DNA of 14,242 nucleotides. It comes from an uncultured Opitutia bacterium. GTDB lineage: Bacteria; Verrucomicrobiota; Verrucomicrobiia; Opitutales; UBA953. This document shows positions 1-7,282 of this stretch, in pieces. The stretch's first letter is position 1; every line of letters starts with the position of its first letter. The notes beneath the pieces were generated by a model. The model did not search any database, was not told the DNA's origin, and saw only the letters and a program-made list of their open reading frames with translations. Made by a program: the position numbers and the translations under genes. The stretch covers positions 1 to 14,242 of the forward strand of contig CAINSX010000309.1 of assembly GCA_903853185.1 (NCBI GenBank), written 5' to 3'.

Positions 1-164
1 ACGAAGTTCAGGCGCGGATAGTTCGAAGTCATGCGCGCGTCGACGACCTTGCTGCTGACGACCAGCAAGCACTCGTGTCCGTCGTCGGTGAGCCGCTGAG
101 CGAGGGCGATGCCCGGGGCGAGATGGCCGCCGGTTCCACCACACGCGAGCAGCACACGGCTCAT
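1..164 (-). CDS. murG: MurG, lipid II-forming N-acetylglucosaminyltransferase (N-terminal part, cut by window edge)
   Basis: MurG transfers GlcNAc from UDP-GlcNAc to lipid I on the cytoplasmic face of the inner membrane, giving lipid II. Only the first 54 codons and two bases are visible. They begin MSRVLLACGGTGGHLAPGIA, which carries the family's N-terminal glycine-rich loop GGTGGHxxPG at residues 9-18, part of the donor/acceptor cleft of this GT-B fold. The ATG overlaps the ftsW stop as ATGA. A near-perfect Shine-Dalgarno sequence (AAGGAGG, minus strand 178-172) lies 7 bases upstream inside the ftsW coding end, so the start is secure. The order ftsW-murG is the usual one. The rest of the gene, and probably murC, ddl and fts genes, lie beyond base 1; that last point is inference. 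Confidence 0.95.
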   Translation of the reverse strand, partial: MSRVLLACGGTGGHLAPGIALAQRLTDDGHECLLVVSSKVVDARMTSNYPRLNF

Positions 165-1375
165 GCGCGCGCCTCCTTGGCCACGAAGGCCGGTTGCGCC
201 GATTCGCGGATACAGTTAAGCACGAGGCCGACCATGCAGCCCATGATGACGAGATTGGTGCCGCCGTAGCTGATGAACGGCAGCGAGATGCCCTTCGTCG
301 GGAGCAGGCCCGTGACAACGCCCATGTTAATGAGCGCTTGCAGCACGAGGAAGAGCGTGGCGCCGAGGCAGACGTTGAAACGATAGAGGTCCGCCGAATA
401 ACGCATCGCGCGGTAGGCGCACCAGAAGATGCCGAGATAGACCAGCGCCACGAGCGAGGTCGCGACGAGCCCATATTCCTCGCCGATGACCGAGAAGACG
501 AAGTCGGTGTGAGCTTCGGGCAGATAGGCGCGGCCCTGGATGCCGTTGGCGGCGCCCTTGCCCGTCAGGCCGCCGACGCCGAAGGCGACCATGCCTTCGA
601 AGAGCTGGTAGGCTTCATCGCCACGCTTTTCCCACGGCTCGAGGAACGAGGTGAACCGACGTAGGCGGTTCGGCCAATTGAGGATAAGGACGGTGAAGCC
701 GCTGAGCCCGATCAGGAAGGTTGGTATCACGTAGGCCCAGCGGACGCCCGAGACGAGCATCATCGTGCCACCCACCGCGCAGCACAGGATGATCGTGCCG
801 AGGTCGGGGCCGAGCGCGATGAAACCGGCAATCAGGAGCAGGATGCCGACGGGCTTCACGAAACCTTCGCGAAAATCAATCCAGCCTCGGCGGGTGAAGA
901 TGTATGGTTCGCGCGTGCTCAGCTGGTAAATCGCAAACTTGTTCGCCAACGTGTGCCGCTGCATGCGTGCGAGAAAATCGGAAAGCACGACCACCAGGGC
1001 GAGCTTGCCGAGGTCCGACGCCTGTAGGCGGAAGAAACCGAAGTCGATCCAGCGCCAGGAACCATTGACCGAGACGCCGATGTGCGGGATGCGCGCGAGG
1101 AACATCGCCGCGCAGGCTCCACCGAGGATCCACCATCGCCATTCGCGGGCCTTGTCGAGGTTGACGCGGAAGAACGCGAAGCCAGCGACGAAGGCGATCG
1201 GCACGTAGACCAGCTGGCGGTAGAACGCCCCGGTGCGGTTACTCGACGAGAGCGAGATGCCCGCGCTGTACTGCACCACTAGACCGAACACCGCGAGGGA
1301 CATCGCAAGCAGCAGGATGCCCAAGGAGTACCCACCCAGGGCTCCTGGACCTTCCTGCTTCTCTTTGATGACCAT
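161..1375 (-). CDS. ftsW: FtsW, septal SEDS-family peptidoglycan glycosyltransferase
   Basis: FtsW is a polytopic inner-membrane SEDS protein that polymerises lipid II at the division septum together with its class B PBP partner FtsI, encoded upstream in the same cluster. The 404 residues show about ten hydrophobic segments. Family motifs are VNGSWRWI (103-110), RLQASDLGK (116-124; usually QPSELAK), GPDLGT (189-194; usually QPDxGT), the HTDFVFSVIGEEYG block (289-302) and LPTKGISLPFISYGGTN (358-374). The last block favours FtsW over RodA, as does position before murG. The cytoplasmic loop between the QASDLGK helix and GFVKP (about residues 137-170) is roughly 23 residues longer than in E. coli FtsW by eye. 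The gene starts 20 bp after the LysM gene, without a clear Shine-Dalgarno, and ends in an ATGA overlap with murG. Confidence 0.97.
   Translation of the reverse strand: MVIKEKQEGPGALGGYSLGILLLAMSLAVFGLVVQYSAGISLSSSNRTGAFYRQLVYVPIAFVAGFAFFRVNLDKAREWRWWILGGACAAMFLARIPHIGVSVNGSWRWIDFGFFRLQASDLGKLALVVVLSDFLARMQRHTLANKFAIYQLSTREPYIFTRRGWIDFREGFVKPVGILLLIAGFIALGPDLGTIILCCAVGGTMMLVSGVRWAYVIPTFLIGLSGFTVLILNWPNRLRRFTSFLEPWEKRGDEAYQLFEGMVAFGVGGLTGKGAANGIQGRAYLPEAHTDFVFSVIGEEYGLVATSLVALVYLGIFWCAYRAMRYSADLYRFNVCLGATLFLVLQALINMGVVTGLLPTKGISLPFISYGGTNLVIMGCMVGLVLNCIRESAQPAFVAKEARA
172..178 (-). promoter_or_regulatory. Shine-Dalgarno for murG
   Basis: The minus strand reads AAGGAGG here, 7 bases before the murG ATG, and lies inside the last codons of ftsW. 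It fixes the murG start and shows that this organism uses classical ribosome-binding sites at some coupled junctions. Confidence 0.85.
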
Positions 1376-1395
1376 GATGCGGCGCGGTCGTCAGC

Positions 1396-1962
1396 TTACT
1401 TCTTGTCCGCGGGAGCCGGAGCGGCTTCAGCGGCCTTGCCGACCGGGACAAGCTTGAACGGAACGAAGGTCGGGGCGGGAGCGGCCGGAGCAGCAGTCGG
1501 GGTCTTAGCGGCGGTCGGGGCGGCCTTGGTTCCGGCCTTAGGGGCAGCCTTCACGGGCACCTTGGAAGCGGCCGGGATGGTCAGCACCTGACCGGGCTTG
1601 AGGTCGGCGTTAAGGGCGAGGCCGTTGGCCTTCGCGAGATCGGCGCGGGTGACCTTCTCGCTCGCGGCGATGCTCATGAGGTTCTCGCCTTTGACAACGG
1701 TGCGCTTACCGCCATGGCCGACAGCCCCCACGGGCGTGAGCTTCGTCGGGACAGGGGTCGGGAGCGCCGTGGCGACCGGGAGGCCGCTGGCCACAGGGGC
1801 CGCCGCGGCGGTACCGACCGGACGGGCGCCACCGGAGTAGGCAGCGAGGTCGCCGGACTGTTCGAAGCCGCTGGTGCTTCGGCAGCCGTTGACCCCGACG
1901 AGGACGGCGATGACGCAGAGGTGCAGGAGCACGACGGCAGTGACGGTGATGATGGGACGCAT
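1396..1962 (-). CDS. LysM-domain envelope protein in the murD-ftsW slot
   Basis: A 188-residue protein with an N-terminal hydrophobic segment (about 5-26) ending in VGVNGC. Cys27 could be a lipobox cysteine, although Val-Asn-Gly before it is not a classic lipobox, so this is either a lipoprotein or a membrane-anchored protein. One LysM peptidoglycan-binding domain lies at about residues 86-130 (starting KRTVVKGENLMSIA, ending LKPGQVLTIP). It is flanked by Ala/Pro/Lys-rich low-complexity linkers at 45-80 and 132-188. No catalytic domain (for example M23 peptidase) is visible. By recall, chlamydial clusters have a LysM gene called nlpD in the same position between murD and ftsW, so this may be the PVC equivalent, probably a periplasmic peptidoglycan-binding factor for division. 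That role is inference. The start follows a 41-base C/A-rich leader with no Shine-Dalgarno. Confidence 0.85.
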   Translation of the reverse strand: MRPIITVTAVVLLHLCVIAVLVGVNGCRSTSGFEQSGDLAAYSGGARPVGTAAAAPVASGLPVATALPTPVPTKLTPVGAVGHGGKRTVVKGENLMSIAASEKVTRADLAKANGLALNADLKPGQVLTIPAASKVPVKAAPKAGTKAAPTAAKTPTAAPAAPAPTFVPFKLVPVGKAAEAAPAPADKK

Positions 1963-1968
1963 GGTGGT

Positions 1969-1986
1969 GGGACTGGGTTGGGTGGG
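1969..1986 (+). other. G-quadruplex motif in murD-LysM gap
   Basis: The plus strand has four GGG runs at 1969-1971, 1975-1977, 1980-1982 and 1984-1986 with loops of 3, 2 and 1 bases, which fits the G3N1-7 rule. It lies on the template strand of the dcw transcript, so the RNA itself is C-rich, in the short gap before the LysM gene. Folding in vivo is not shown by sequence alone. Confidence 0.6.
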
Positions 1987-2003
1987 TGGTTTGGTTGGAA
2001 AAA

Positions 2004-3278
2004 TCAGATGCGATTAGCGAGGGCGCTGGCAGCACGTTCAAAGACGAGGCCGCGCTCGGCATAACCGCGGAACTGGTCGAAGCTGGAGAAGCCCGGACTC
2101 AGCAGGATGGCCGAAGGAGCGGGCGCATCCTTGGCCGCCGCGACGACGGCGTCCTGCAGGGACGGATAGCAGCAGGCGGACTTGCCCAGTTCGTCAAAGT
2201 GGCGCTTCAGCTCGTCAGCCGTCTCGCCGATGAGGTAGGCGGATTCAACCAGCGGCGCGATGTGGCGGACGAAGCGGGCAAGGTCGCCACCCTTCCACTT
2301 TCCTCCGCCGATCCAGCGGACCGGGATGCTGAACTCCGAGAGCGCAGCCTGGACCGCATGGAAATTGGTGCCCTTCGAGTCGTTCCAGAATTCGACGCCT
2401 TTGTTCTCGGCGACCTTGCGGAGACGATGAGGGGGGACGCGGAAGAGGCGGGCGGCCTCCTCGAGGTGGCGCATCGGAATACCGCGCGCCTGCCAATACT
2501 TGCAAAGGATGGCCCAGTTCTCGCGTTGCGGCCAGGAGTCGAACACCGAACCGGCGGGTACCGTATCGGCGACCTCGGCGCGAGTGGCGACAATCGCCTC
2601 CGCGGGCAACTCGATGCCGAAAGCGCGGGCGGACGAAACGACGGATTCGCCGACGACGAGGATGCCACCAGGCATCATGCGCTCGATAAGGCGGAACTTC
2701 GCGCGGAAATAGCTCTCTAGGTCGCCATGACGATCGAGGTGATCCTCGTCGAAATTCGTCCAGAGCACCGCCTCGGGCGTGAAGTGGCGGAGATCTTCCG
2801 CTTGGAAGGAACTGACCTCCACGATCGCGACGAACGAACCGTTGGAGACCGTGCGATGGAGTGATGTCAGCGGCAGGCCGACGTTACCGCAGGCGATGGC
2901 GTCGAGCCCAGAGCGCTTGAAGGCGAACGAGAGGAACTCAGTGATGGTGGTCTTCCCATTGGTACCGGTGATGGCGATGGCCGGGCCGGTCCAGAGTAGT
3001 GCGCCGAAATCAAGCTCGGTCAGGCAATGGAGGCCAGCGCGACGCGCCGCGAGGATCCACGGGTGCGATTGCGCAAAGCCCGGACTGTAGACCAGAAGGT
3101 CGTGACGTGCGGCCTCCTCGGGACCGAACTGCCGGTTCTCCCCACGTTCGTCGTAGATGACCGAAGCGAAGCCAGCCGAGGCAAGAGATTCCGCGACAGA
3201 ACGGCCGCTCACGCCCTCGCCAAAGATGGCGGCGGGCCGGGTGAGCCGGCGTCGGAGGGATTCGGGGAACTCGCTCAT
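2004..3278 (-). CDS. murD: MurD, UDP-MurNAc-L-alanine:D-glutamate ligase
   Basis: MurD is a cytoplasmic ATP-dependent Mur ligase that adds D-glutamate to UDP-MurNAc-L-Ala. The 424 residues match the family length (438 in E. coli). An N-terminal nucleotide-sugar binding fold comes first (FGEGVSGRS, 19-27). The ATPase P-loop GTNGKT is at 105-110, VEVSSFQAE at 153-161, and the TNFDEDHLDRH segment at 174-184. The C-terminal domain has NDSKGTN (299-305), GGGKWKGGD (324-332) and LLSPGFSSFDQF (392-403), all typical of MurD rather than MurC, E or F. The chosen ATG at 3278 overlaps the mraY stop as ATGA. The open frame continues 80 codons further upstream, but that part is Arg/Pro-rich shadow of mraY and is excluded. 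Confidence 0.97.
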   Translation of the reverse strand: MSEFPESLRRRLTRPAAIFGEGVSGRSVAESLASAGFASVIYDERGENRQFGPEEAARHDLLVYSPGFAQSHPWILAARRAGLHCLTELDFGALLWTGPAIAITGTNGKTTITEFLSFAFKRSGLDAIACGNVGLPLTSLHRTVSNGSFVAIVEVSSFQAEDLRHFTPEAVLWTNFDEDHLDRHGDLESYFRAKFRLIERMMPGGILVVGESVVSSARAFGIELPAEAIVATRAEVADTVPAGSVFDSWPQRENWAILCKYWQARGIPMRHLEEAARLFRVPPHRLRKVAENKGVEFWNDSKGTNFHAVQAALSEFSIPVRWIGGGKWKGGDLARFVRHIAPLVESAYLIGETADELKRHFDELGKSACCYPSLQDAVVAAAKDAPAPSAILLSPGFSSFDQFRGYAERGLVFERAASALANRI

Positions 3279-4387
3279 CGGAGCTTCAGGGAGAGCAGGC
3301 CGAGGAGGCCGCACAGAAGGGAGAGAATCCAGAAGCGCGCCACGACCTTGGTCGCGGGCCAGCCCTTCTTCTGGAAGTGGTGATGGATGGGCGTCATCAG
3401 GAACAGGCGCTGCCCGCCGGTCCGCTTGAAATAGGCCACCTGGAGGATGACGGAAACCGCTTCGACGACGAACACGCCGCCGACAATCGCGAGGAGGAAG
3501 GGTTGGTGCATCAGGCAAGCCACCGCGCCAATGCCGCCGCCAAGGCCGAGCGCGCCGACGTCGCCCATATAGATTTCGGCCGGGGCCGCATTGTGCCAGA
3601 GGAACACGAGGCTTCCGCCGACAAGCGCCGAGCAGAAGACCGCGAGCTCGCCCGCGCCCGGCACGTAGCTGATGCGTAGGTAAGTCGCGAACTCATGGTG
3701 ACCGACGAGGTAGGCGACCGCACCGAGGATCATCGTGGTGATGAGCACGCAGCCGATAGCCAGGCCGTCGAGGCCGTCCGTGAGGTTGACCGCGTTGGAA
3801 CAGCCCACGCAGACGAGCACGAAGAACACCCCGGCGACGCCGAGGCACGCAAGGAAGGGCCAGCCGAGGGACTTCGCAGACCAGAGCGGGCCGTTGAGGA
3901 CAGGCAGCCAAATCTCGCAGAGGCTTTCACGATAGGCCGGATCGAGGAGCACGATGCCGAAGGCGATCAGCGCGACGAGCCCCTGTCCGGCCAGCTTCAT
4001 GCGCGCGGAGATGCCGTCGGAGCTACCATGCCGGACTTTCAGCCAGTCGTCGTAAAGGCCGACGAGGCCCATGCCGATAAGGCACCAGAGGGCCGCGAGC
4101 ACGAGGACGTTAAGCCGGGCCCAGAGGAGGACCGAGGGAATCATCGCGACGGCGATGATGAGGCCACCCATGGTCGGGACCTTGCCGCCTTCTTTCGCAA
4201 GCTCACCCATCAGCTTGGCCGAACGCTCCGGCTGGCGCAGGCGTGCGAGCACGGCGATAAGACGACCAGAGAAGAACATGCCCAGCAGCAACGCCGTGAC
4301 GCCGGCCATGATCGCGCGGACGGAGATGTACTCGAAGAGACGGAAAGGCCCCCAGGTGTGGACGAGTTCGCTGAGACGGTAAAGCAT
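3275..4387 (-). CDS. mraY: MraY, phospho-MurNAc-pentapeptide translocase
   Basis: MraY is an integral inner-membrane enzyme that moves phospho-MurNAc-pentapeptide from UDP onto undecaprenyl phosphate, forming lipid I. The 370 residues (360 in E. coli) show about ten membrane segments. Motifs in order are GGKVPTMGG (67-75), the Asp pair in GLYDDWLK (110-117), NLTDGLDGLA (201-210), AEIYMGDVGALGLGG (270-284) and the MTPIHHHF loop (331-338). The Asp pair, the NLTDGLDGLA aspartates and the HHH motif are the known Mg2+/substrate residues of this superfamily, and the HHH motif separates MraY from WecA. It starts one base after the murF stop and ends in an ATGA overlap with murD. Neither upstream sequence nor spacing gives a strong Shine-Dalgarno, so translational coupling to murF is likely. 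Confidence 0.97.
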   Translation of the reverse strand: MLYRLSELVHTWGPFRLFEYISVRAIMAGVTALLLGMFFSGRLIAVLARLRQPERSAKLMGELAKEGGKVPTMGGLIIAVAMIPSVLLWARLNVLVLAALWCLIGMGLVGLYDDWLKVRHGSSDGISARMKLAGQGLVALIAFGIVLLDPAYRESLCEIWLPVLNGPLWSAKSLGWPFLACLGVAGVFFVLVCVGCSNAVNLTDGLDGLAIGCVLITTMILGAVAYLVGHHEFATYLRISYVPGAGELAVFCSALVGGSLVFLWHNAAPAEIYMGDVGALGLGGGIGAVACLMHQPFLLAIVGGVFVVEAVSVILQVAYFKRTGGQRLFLMTPIHHHFQKKGWPATKVVARFWILSLLCGLLGLLSLKLR

Positions 4388-4388
4388 C

Positions 4389-5765
4389 CTAGTGGAAAGA
4401 GAGCGCGGAGCGCAGGGGTTCGGGCAGGCAGCGCTCGAGAGCGAAGGAACGACTACCCTTCAGGAAGACGAAGCCACGGTGCGCGCCGACGCGGGCGGCA
4501 GCGTCCTCGACGGAAGCTGCGACCGAAAGTTCCACCCCCGGGAGCGCAACTCCCTGCAGCAACGCAGCCGACTCGCCGCCGAAGGCGACCACATGGTCGC
4601 CCGAGCGGAGAGGCAGCTGCGCGCCGCAGTCGCGGTGGAGTTGCGCGGAGGTGGGGCCAAGCTCGGCCATGCCGCCGAGCAGGAAAAGACGAGGCGCTTC
4701 CGAAGCGCGACTGAGACGATCGAAGGCGCGGGCCGAATCCAGGAGCGAAGCCGGGCTGGAATTGTAGCAGTCGACGTAGAAGGTACGGCCGCCTTCGACA
4801 TGCACGCTGCCGCGGCCGGCGGGCGGCATCCATGTCCCCGTCACAGCGGCGAGCGCTTCCGCCGGACGGCCGGCCGCGAGCGCGGCGACGAGCGCGAGGG
4901 CGGCGTTGCGAGCGAGCCCGTCGGAGATGGGCGCCAGCGGGAAGACCTCACCATCGAGCACCAGCGAACGCTGGCCGCGGACGTCGGCGAGGAATGAGGC
5001 GCGGACGAGACGGGCCGGCGCGACGGCCGGGGCGGCTTCACCCTCGAACTGCACGGCAACGCAACGGTCGGCGTGCATCGCGAAGTCCGGCCAGTCGAGC
5101 AGCGCGGCCGGGATGATCGCGCGACCGCCGGGGGCGAGCGCAGCGACGAGCGTGGCCTTCTCGCGGGCGATGCCGGCAAGCGAACCGACGCCTTCGAGGT
5201 GGACCGGGGCGACGTTCGTCACGATCGCGAGGTCGGGACGGATGACGGCGGCAGAGACGCTGAGTTCTCCCGGGACGCTCATGCCGGCCTCGATCACGGC
5301 GAAGCGATGGAGGCTCGGTTCGACGCGCAGGAGCATCAGCGGGACGCCGATGAGATTGTTGAGGTTGGCTTCCGTGACGAAAGCTTCGGTACCGAGGAGC
5401 GCGGCGAGCAGTTCCTTTGTGGAGGTCTTGCCGACGCTACCGGTCACACCGATGACACATCCCTTGAACTGAGAGCGCCAGCGGGCGGCGAGGCGGCGGA
5501 GCGCGACGAGCGGGTCGTCGACGACGAGCTGCGGAAGGTCATCGGCGACGGCGCGACCCACCAAGGCACAAGCGGCGCCCTGTGAACGGGCGGCACCGAG
5601 GAAGTCATGGCCGTCGCGACGTTCGGTGTGCACGGCCACGAAGACGTCGCCGGCGCGAAGTGCGCGGGTGTCCGTACCGAAGCCCGTGACGGCGGCACGC
5701 GGGGCAACGGTCCAGCGGCCTTCAGCCCAAGAGGCGAGGTCGGCTGAGGAGAAGGTCGGCATCAC
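4389..5765 (-). CDS. murF: MurF, UDP-MurNAc-tripeptide:D-Ala-D-Ala ligase
   Basis: MurF adds the D-Ala-D-Ala dipeptide to UDP-MurNAc-tripeptide in the cytoplasm using ATP. The 458 residues carry the N-terminal substrate domain (TDTRALRAGDVFVAV, 31-45), the P-loop GVTGSVGKTSTKE (106-118), the TEANLNNLIGVPL block (131-143), the C-terminal DCYNSSPASL segment (332-341, the MurF counterpart of DxYNANP), GGMAELG (364-370) and KGSRS (436-440). Two starts are possible: GTG at 5765 overlapping the murE stop as GTGA, or ATG at 5762 overlapping by one base. I chose GTG because a GGAGGGG ribosome site (minus 5781-5775) ends 9 bases before it, against 12 for the ATG, and because the 4-base overlap matches neighbouring junctions. 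The difference is one residue. Confidence 0.96.
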   Translation of the reverse strand: MMPTFSSADLASWAEGRWTVAPRAAVTGFGTDTRALRAGDVFVAVHTERRDGHDFLGAARSQGAACALVGRAVADDLPQLVVDDPLVALRRLAARWRSQFKGCVIGVTGSVGKTSTKELLAALLGTEAFVTEANLNNLIGVPLMLLRVEPSLHRFAVIEAGMSVPGELSVSAAVIRPDLAIVTNVAPVHLEGVGSLAGIAREKATLVAALAPGGRAIIPAALLDWPDFAMHADRCVAVQFEGEAAPAVAPARLVRASFLADVRGQRSLVLDGEVFPLAPISDGLARNAALALVAALAAGRPAEALAAVTGTWMPPAGRGSVHVEGGRTFYVDCYNSSPASLLDSARAFDRLSRASEAPRLFLLGGMAELGPTSAQLHRDCGAQLPLRSGDHVVAFGGESAALLQGVALPGVELSVAASVEDAAARVGAHRGFVFLKGSRSFALERCLPEPLRSALSFH

Positions 5766-7282
5766 GACTGAGCGCCCCTCCGGAGCTCAAGGATTTCGCG
5801 CACGACCTGGCGATCGTCGAAAGGCACTACTGTGTCGGCAAATTCCTGCGTCGTCTCATGACCCTTGCCGGCGATGACGACGCAGTCGCCGGACTTCGCG
5901 GCAGCGAGGGCACGGCCGATGGCGTCGCGGCGATCGGCCACGAATTCCACGGTCGGCAAAGCGCCGAGGCCTTCGCGCATGTCGGCGAAGATGCGCTCGA
6001 GGCTTTCCTTGCGCGGATTATCGGCGGTGGCCCAGGCGAGGTGGGCGAGGTCGGCAACGGCCTTGGTCATCGCGGGACGCTTGCCACGATCACGATCGCC
6101 GCCGCAGCCGTAGACGCAGAGGACGCGGCCCGGCGTGATATCGCGGAGCATGCGCAGGGCGTTGCGGAGCGCGTCGTCGGTGTGGGCGTAATCAACGAAG
6201 ATGGGATAGGCCTGGCCGACTTCGACGCGTTCCATACGGCCGGGGACGCCAGGGAAGGAGGCGAGCGCGGACGCGAGGGCGAGCGGATCGCGGCCGAGTG
6301 CGACGGCCATCGCGAGGGCGCAAAGGACGTTCGAGACGTTATAATCGCCAGGTAGCGTGGACTTGAAAATAGCGGAACGGCCATCATGGCGGACCGTGAA
6401 GACCGCCCCACCGGTATCGAGGGCGAGATCGGTCGCGCGGACGTCGGCATCGGCGGCGACGCCGAAGGTGATGACCGTGCCGCGGCGACGGCAGGCCTCG
6501 GCGAGGACGCGGCCAGCCGGGTCGTCGATGTTGATAACGCAAACGTCCGGCACGGAGCCGTTGCGTCCGTCAAAGAGCGCCGTCTTCGCGTCGAGGTACG
6601 AGGCGAGGTCGCCGTGGTAGTCGACGTGATCGCGGGTCAGGTTGGTAAAGGCCGCGACGCGGAAATGGAAGCCGTGGACGCGATCCTGATGGAGAGCGTG
6701 GGAACTGACTTCGAGGCAGGCGCCGGCGCAGCCCGCGTCGGCCATCTGGCGGAAGAAGGCGGAAAGGTCGGCAGATTCCGGCGTCGTCTTATAAGAAGGG
6801 ATCGAGCGGCGGCCAAGGTGGTAACGGACCGTCCCCACCAAACCCCACTGCGAACCGTCGGACTGCAGAAGATGGCGGAGGAGCGTCGAGATGGTCGTCT
6901 TGCCGTTGGTGCCCGTCACGCCGACAAGCTGCAGGGCGGCTTCCGGGTGGCCGAAGAAACGGCGCGCGACCTCGGCCAGGGCACGCCGTGGGTCGGCAAC
7001 CTGGGCGGCCGCGACCGCGGGCAGGCCAGCGACTGGTTCGCCCGAGATGATGGCAGCGGCTCCGCGGGCGATGGCGTCGTCGAGGAAAGCGTGGCCGTTG
7101 GCGCGGAGGCCCGGAAGCGCGAAGAAGAGCGAGCCTGGGATGATGCGGCGACTATCCGTGACGATCGATGAGATGCGCACGGAGCCATCGCCAGCACGGC
7201 CGAGGATCGGGAGGCCTTGTAGCAGCGAGTTGAAGGTCGGGCGCTCCATGGCGGCGGGCATCATCACGGGGTGAGGCGTCAT
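5762..7282 (-). CDS. murE: MurE, UDP-MurNAc-L-Ala-D-Glu:meso-diaminopimelate ligase
   Basis: MurE adds the third stem-peptide residue. The 506 residues show the uridine-binding N-terminal part (SIVTDSRRIIPGSLFFA, 39-55), the P-loop GVTGTNGKTT (121-130), EVSSHAL (191-197), a lysine in LDAKTALF (Lys233) at the place of the carbamylated lysine of Mur ligases, GRMERVE (348-354), and AGKGHE (471-476). The C-terminal DNPRKE motif (421-426) is the signature of meso-DAP specificity; lysine-adding enzymes differ at the arginine. A meso-DAP stem peptide is therefore predicted. The ATG at 7282 overlaps the ftsI stop as ATGA. Further in-frame ATGs at 7264, 7261 and 7249 are alternatives, while the upstream open frame to 7351 lies inside ftsI and is discarded. 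It ends in an overlap with murF. Confidence 0.97.
   Translation of the reverse strand: MTPHPVMMPAAMERPTFNSLLQGLPILGRAGDGSVRISSIVTDSRRIIPGSLFFALPGLRANGHAFLDDAIARGAAAIISGEPVAGLPAVAAAQVADPRRALAEVARRFFGHPEAALQLVGVTGTNGKTTISTLLRHLLQSDGSQWGLVGTVRYHLGRRSIPSYKTTPESADLSAFFRQMADAGCAGACLEVSSHALHQDRVHGFHFRVAAFTNLTRDHVDYHGDLASYLDAKTALFDGRNGSVPDVCVINIDDPAGRVLAEACRRRGTVITFGVAADADVRATDLALDTGGAVFTVRHDGRSAIFKSTLPGDYNVSNVLCALAMAVALGRDPLALASALASFPGVPGRMERVEVGQAYPIFVDYAHTDDALRNALRMLRDITPGRVLCVYGCGGDRDRGKRPAMTKAVADLAHLAWATADNPRKESLERIFADMREGLGALPTVEFVADRRDAIGRALAAAKSGDCVVIAGKGHETTQEFADTVVPFDDRQVVREILELRRGAQS
5775..5781 (-). promoter_or_regulatory. Shine-Dalgarno for murF
   Basis: GGAGGGG on the minus strand inside the end of murE, 9 bases before the GTG at 5765 and 12 before the ATG at 5762. 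It favours the GTG start. Confidence 0.6.

Noticed and set aside
3279..3518. 80-codon N-terminal extension of murD
   Set aside because: Arg/Pro-rich sequence inside mraY. The ATGA overlap and the family length both place the start at 3278.
3695..4714. Plus-strand open frame (339 codons) opposite mraY and murF
   Set aside because: Highly charged composition, no motif, and it spans the boundary of two certain genes on the other strand.
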